Positions 62,322-64,000 of a stretch of 64,000 nt of DNA are shown here, one piece after another. Each line of letters opens with the position of its first letter. Position 1 is the stretch's first letter. The notes beneath the pieces are model-generated. The model saw nothing but the letters and a program-made list of their open reading frames with translations, was not told the origin of the DNA and searched no databases. Source of the stretch: Novosphingobium flavum (GTDB lineage Bacteria; Pseudomonadota; Alphaproteobacteria; Sphingomonadales; Sphingomonadaceae); the NCBI RefSeq assembly GCF_014230315.1, contig NZ_JACLAW010000011.1, positions 92,763-156,762 of the forward strand. Direction: 5' to 3'. A program made the translations under genes and the position numbers.

Positions 62322-62711
62322 ATGGACCCGATCGAACGCGCCAGCTTCTTCTCACCCCAGGCGGGGCGCCTGGTCGAAGCCCCGCGCCGTGTCAACGCGC
62401 GCTTCGCCATCGGCGATATCGTGCGCCACCGGGAATACGATTTTCGCGGCGTCGTCTTCGATATCGATCCCGTCTTCGCCAACAGCGAGGAATGGTACGA
62501 GGCGATCCCGGCCGAATTGCGCCCCGAACGCAACCAGCCCTATTACCACCTCCTCGCCGAGAACGGGGAGAACAGCTACATCGCCTATGTCAGCCAGCAG
62601 AACCTGCTCGCCGACGGCGAAAGCGGTCCGGTCGAGCATCCCTCGGTCAGCCAGTTGTTCGACGACTTCAAGGCCGGCCGCTATCGCCTGCGCCGCGGCC
62701 TGACTCACTAG
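62322..62711 (+). CDS. hspQ: Heat shock protein HspQ (hemimethylated DNA-binding YccV-like)
   Basis: The 129-residue protein contains FAIGDIVRHREYDFRGVVFD, followed by WYEAIPAELRPERNQPYYHLLAE and YIAYVSQQNLL, the HspQ signature. HspQ modulates Lon-dependent proteolysis and was first described as a hemimethylated-DNA binder. The ATG at 62322 gives the usual family length. It is flanked by tRNA-Ser and an ABC-2 permease, both on the other strand. Confidence 0.88.
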   Translation: MDPIERASFFSPQAGRLVEAPRRVNARFAIGDIVRHREYDFRGVVFDIDPVFANSEEWYEAIPAELRPERNQPYYHLLAENGENSYIAYVSQQNLLADGESGPVEHPSVSQLFDDFKAGRYRLRRGLTH

Positions 62712-62733
62712 AACCGTCCCGGCCAGCCCGGTT

Positions 62734-63615
62734 TCAGCTCTTCAGCTTCCAGCCACGCTTGAGCAGGGCGTAGGTCACGCCGCCCAGCACGAGGTTGAGC
62801 AGGCCCAGCGCGATGGCGCCGTGCAGCACGGCCATGTTGGTATCGCCGATGTCGCTCTCGCCCAGAAAGCCGAAGCGGAAGCCCGAGATCACGTAGAAGA
62901 ACGGGTTGAGCCGGCTGATCGACTGGAACACCGGCGCCAGGTTGTCGATCACGTAGAACGTGCCGGACAGCATGGTGAGCGGGGTGATGACGAAGTTCGT
63001 GACGGCCGCGTTATGGTCGAACTTTACCGCCCACATCGACGAAATCAGCCCGACCAGGGCAAGCAAGGCCGCGCCCATCAGCCCGAACCAGGCGATCGCC
63101 CAGCCGTGCGCCATGCCCAGGTTCGTCCCCGGCCAGAGCAGGATCGCCCCGGTCAGTGCCAGCCCGACCAGTACGCCGCGGGTGATCGCCGCGCCGATCA
63201 GCGCGATCATCAGTTCCAGCTCGGAGAGCGGCGGCATGAGGTAGTCGACGATCGTCCCCTGGATCTTGCCCGAAAGAAAATAGAAGCTCGAATTGGCGAA
63301 AGCGCCGTTCATGATTCCCATGGCGATCAGCCCGGGCGAGACGAAGGCGGCGAAAGGCACGCCCAGCACCAGCCGGTTGCCGCCGCCCAGCGCCACGGTA
63401 AAAATCATCAGATAAAGCAGCGTGGTCACCGCCGGGGCCCAGATCGTCTGGGTCTGGACCTTGAAAAAGCGGCGCACTTCCTTGATATAGAGCGTCCACA
63501 GCCCCAGCCGGTTGATCCGGTGGATCACCGGCACGCCTTGCGCCGGGAATTCTAGGTGGCGCCCGCCGGCATTGTCCGGCGCGGCGTTAACGGCAAGCTG
63601 GGGTTGATCGGCCAT
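62734..63615 (-). CDS. ABC-2 type transporter permease
   Basis: The 293-residue membrane protein has six hydrophobic segments. IYKEVRRF-like IKEVRRFFKVQTQTIWAPAV opens the ABC-2 permease fold, and FDHNAAVTNFVITPLTMLSGTFYVID is the family signature near the end. YadH/NodJ-type permeases pair with an ATPase for export of lipids or polysaccharides. No ATPase gene is adjacent in the window. Confidence 0.87.
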   Translation of the reverse strand: MADQPQLAVNAAPDNAGGRHLEFPAQGVPVIHRINRLGLWTLYIKEVRRFFKVQTQTIWAPAVTTLLYLMIFTVALGGGNRLVLGVPFAAFVSPGLIAMGIMNGAFANSSFYFLSGKIQGTIVDYLMPPLSELELMIALIGAAITRGVLVGLALTGAILLWPGTNLGMAHGWAIAWFGLMGAALLALVGLISSMWAVKFDHNAAVTNFVITPLTMLSGTFYVIDNLAPVFQSISRLNPFFYVISGFRFGFLGESDIGDTNMAVLHGAIALGLLNLVLGGVTYALLKRGWKLKS

Positions 63616-63701
63616 CCGGTGGCGACTATCGGCACCACGGCCTCATGGCAAGCGCCGCCGCATCCGCGGGCGGGCGTGACAGCGGGAAGAACATTGGACG
63701 T

Positions 63702-64000
63702 ATGAGCTGGACCGACGAACGCATCGAAAAGCTGACCAAGATGTGGGAAGGCGGCGCCACCGCCAGCCAGATCGCGGATGAGCTCGGCGGCGTCAGCCGC
63801 AACGCGGTCATCGGCAAGGCGCACCGCCTCGGGCTGAAGGCCCGCCCCTCCCCGGTCAAGGCCAATGAAAAGGGCGAAGCGCCCGCCGCCCCGGCCCCCA
63901 AGCCGGTGCGCGCCGAAGCCCCGCCCCGCCCGGCCGCGCCGCCGCGCGAAAAGGCGGCCGAGCCTGCGCCCCGTCCCGCCCCGGTCGCCCCGCCGCGCCC
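63702..64000 (+). CDS. gcrA: GcrA cell-cycle regulator (3' truncated by window)
   Basis: The visible 99 residues start MSWTDERIEKLTKMWEGGAT, followed by ASQIADELGGVSRNAVIGKAHRLGL, the GcrA DNA-binding signature. A Pro/Ala-rich linker runs off the window. GcrA is an alphaproteobacterial sigma70 co-activator that favours promoters methylated by CcrM. It starts 86 bp above and divergent from the ABC-2 permease gene. Confidence 0.95.
   Translation, partial: MSWTDERIEKLTKMWEGGATASQIADELGGVSRNAVIGKAHRLGLKARPSPVKANEKGEAPAAPAPKPVRAEAPPRPAAPPREKAAEPAPRPAPVAPPR

Overview
The window looks like chromosomal DNA of a GC-rich alphaproteobacterium of the Sphingomonadales (Novosphingobium/Sphingobium type). 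The grounds are three large TonB-dependent receptors beside sugar and aromatic genes, a DUF3489-DUF2924-serine recombinase module, a GcrA cell-cycle regulator, HspQ and overall codon use. Species cannot be named from the sequence alone.

Region 1 (1-24 kb) is a glycoside-catabolic island. It holds two copies of a C-glycoside deglycosidase-like pair (DUF6379 beta subunit plus TIM-barrel alpha subunit). One pair is at 1-1352, followed by an MFS transporter, a TonB receptor and a second MFS gene. The other is at 9326-10936, in a minus-strand cluster that starts with a GMC-type FAD oxidoreductase (11485-13152) and ends with a beta-propeller lactonase, a DUF2218 protein and an MFS pump. A ROK regulator is divergent from this cluster. 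Next comes a minus-strand cluster of a TonB receptor, a PepSY-flavodoxin-reductase fusion, two dienelactone-hydrolase-like secreted proteins without the usual catalytic Cys and His, a DUF4142 lipoprotein and an MFS transporter. The TonB gene and the GMC oxidoreductase share a near-identical promoter architecture, which suggests they are one regulon.

Region 2 (24-45.7 kb) follows a decayed IS6-family element. A minus-strand operon (FucU mutarotase, L-fuconolactonase-like hydrolase, AraD1-type FAH protein, TonB receptor, amidohydrolase, MFS, Gfo/Idh/MocA oxidoreductase) diverges from a plus-strand operon (GntR, aldo/keto reductase, UxaA-type dehydratase, enolase-superfamily dehydratase, DapA/NanA-type aldolase). 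Together they read as a non-phosphorylative route from an aldose to its lactone, acid, 2-keto-3-deoxy acid and small 2-oxo products. A 2-hydroxyacid dehydrogenase and a malonate module follow: malonyl-CoA synthetase, malonyl-CoA decarboxylase, GntR regulator and MadL/MadM transporter. Malonyl esters of plant glycosides could link the malonate and sugar modules, but that is inference.

Region 3 (45.7-53.5 kb) is an accessory island: DUF3489, DUF2924 and a large serine recombinase, small hypotheticals, an ABC-type ATPase with a DUF4435-like C-terminus, and remnants of a methyltransferase and an SMC-like ATPase.

Region 4 (53.5-64 kb) mixes core genes (Gfo/Idh/MocA, HU, tRNA-Ser, HspQ, ABC-2 permease, GcrA) with an orphan phage packaging set (terminase large subunit, DUF5681 protein, ParB-methyltransferase fusion). 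Beside that set lies a non-coding stretch crowded with short inverted repeats.
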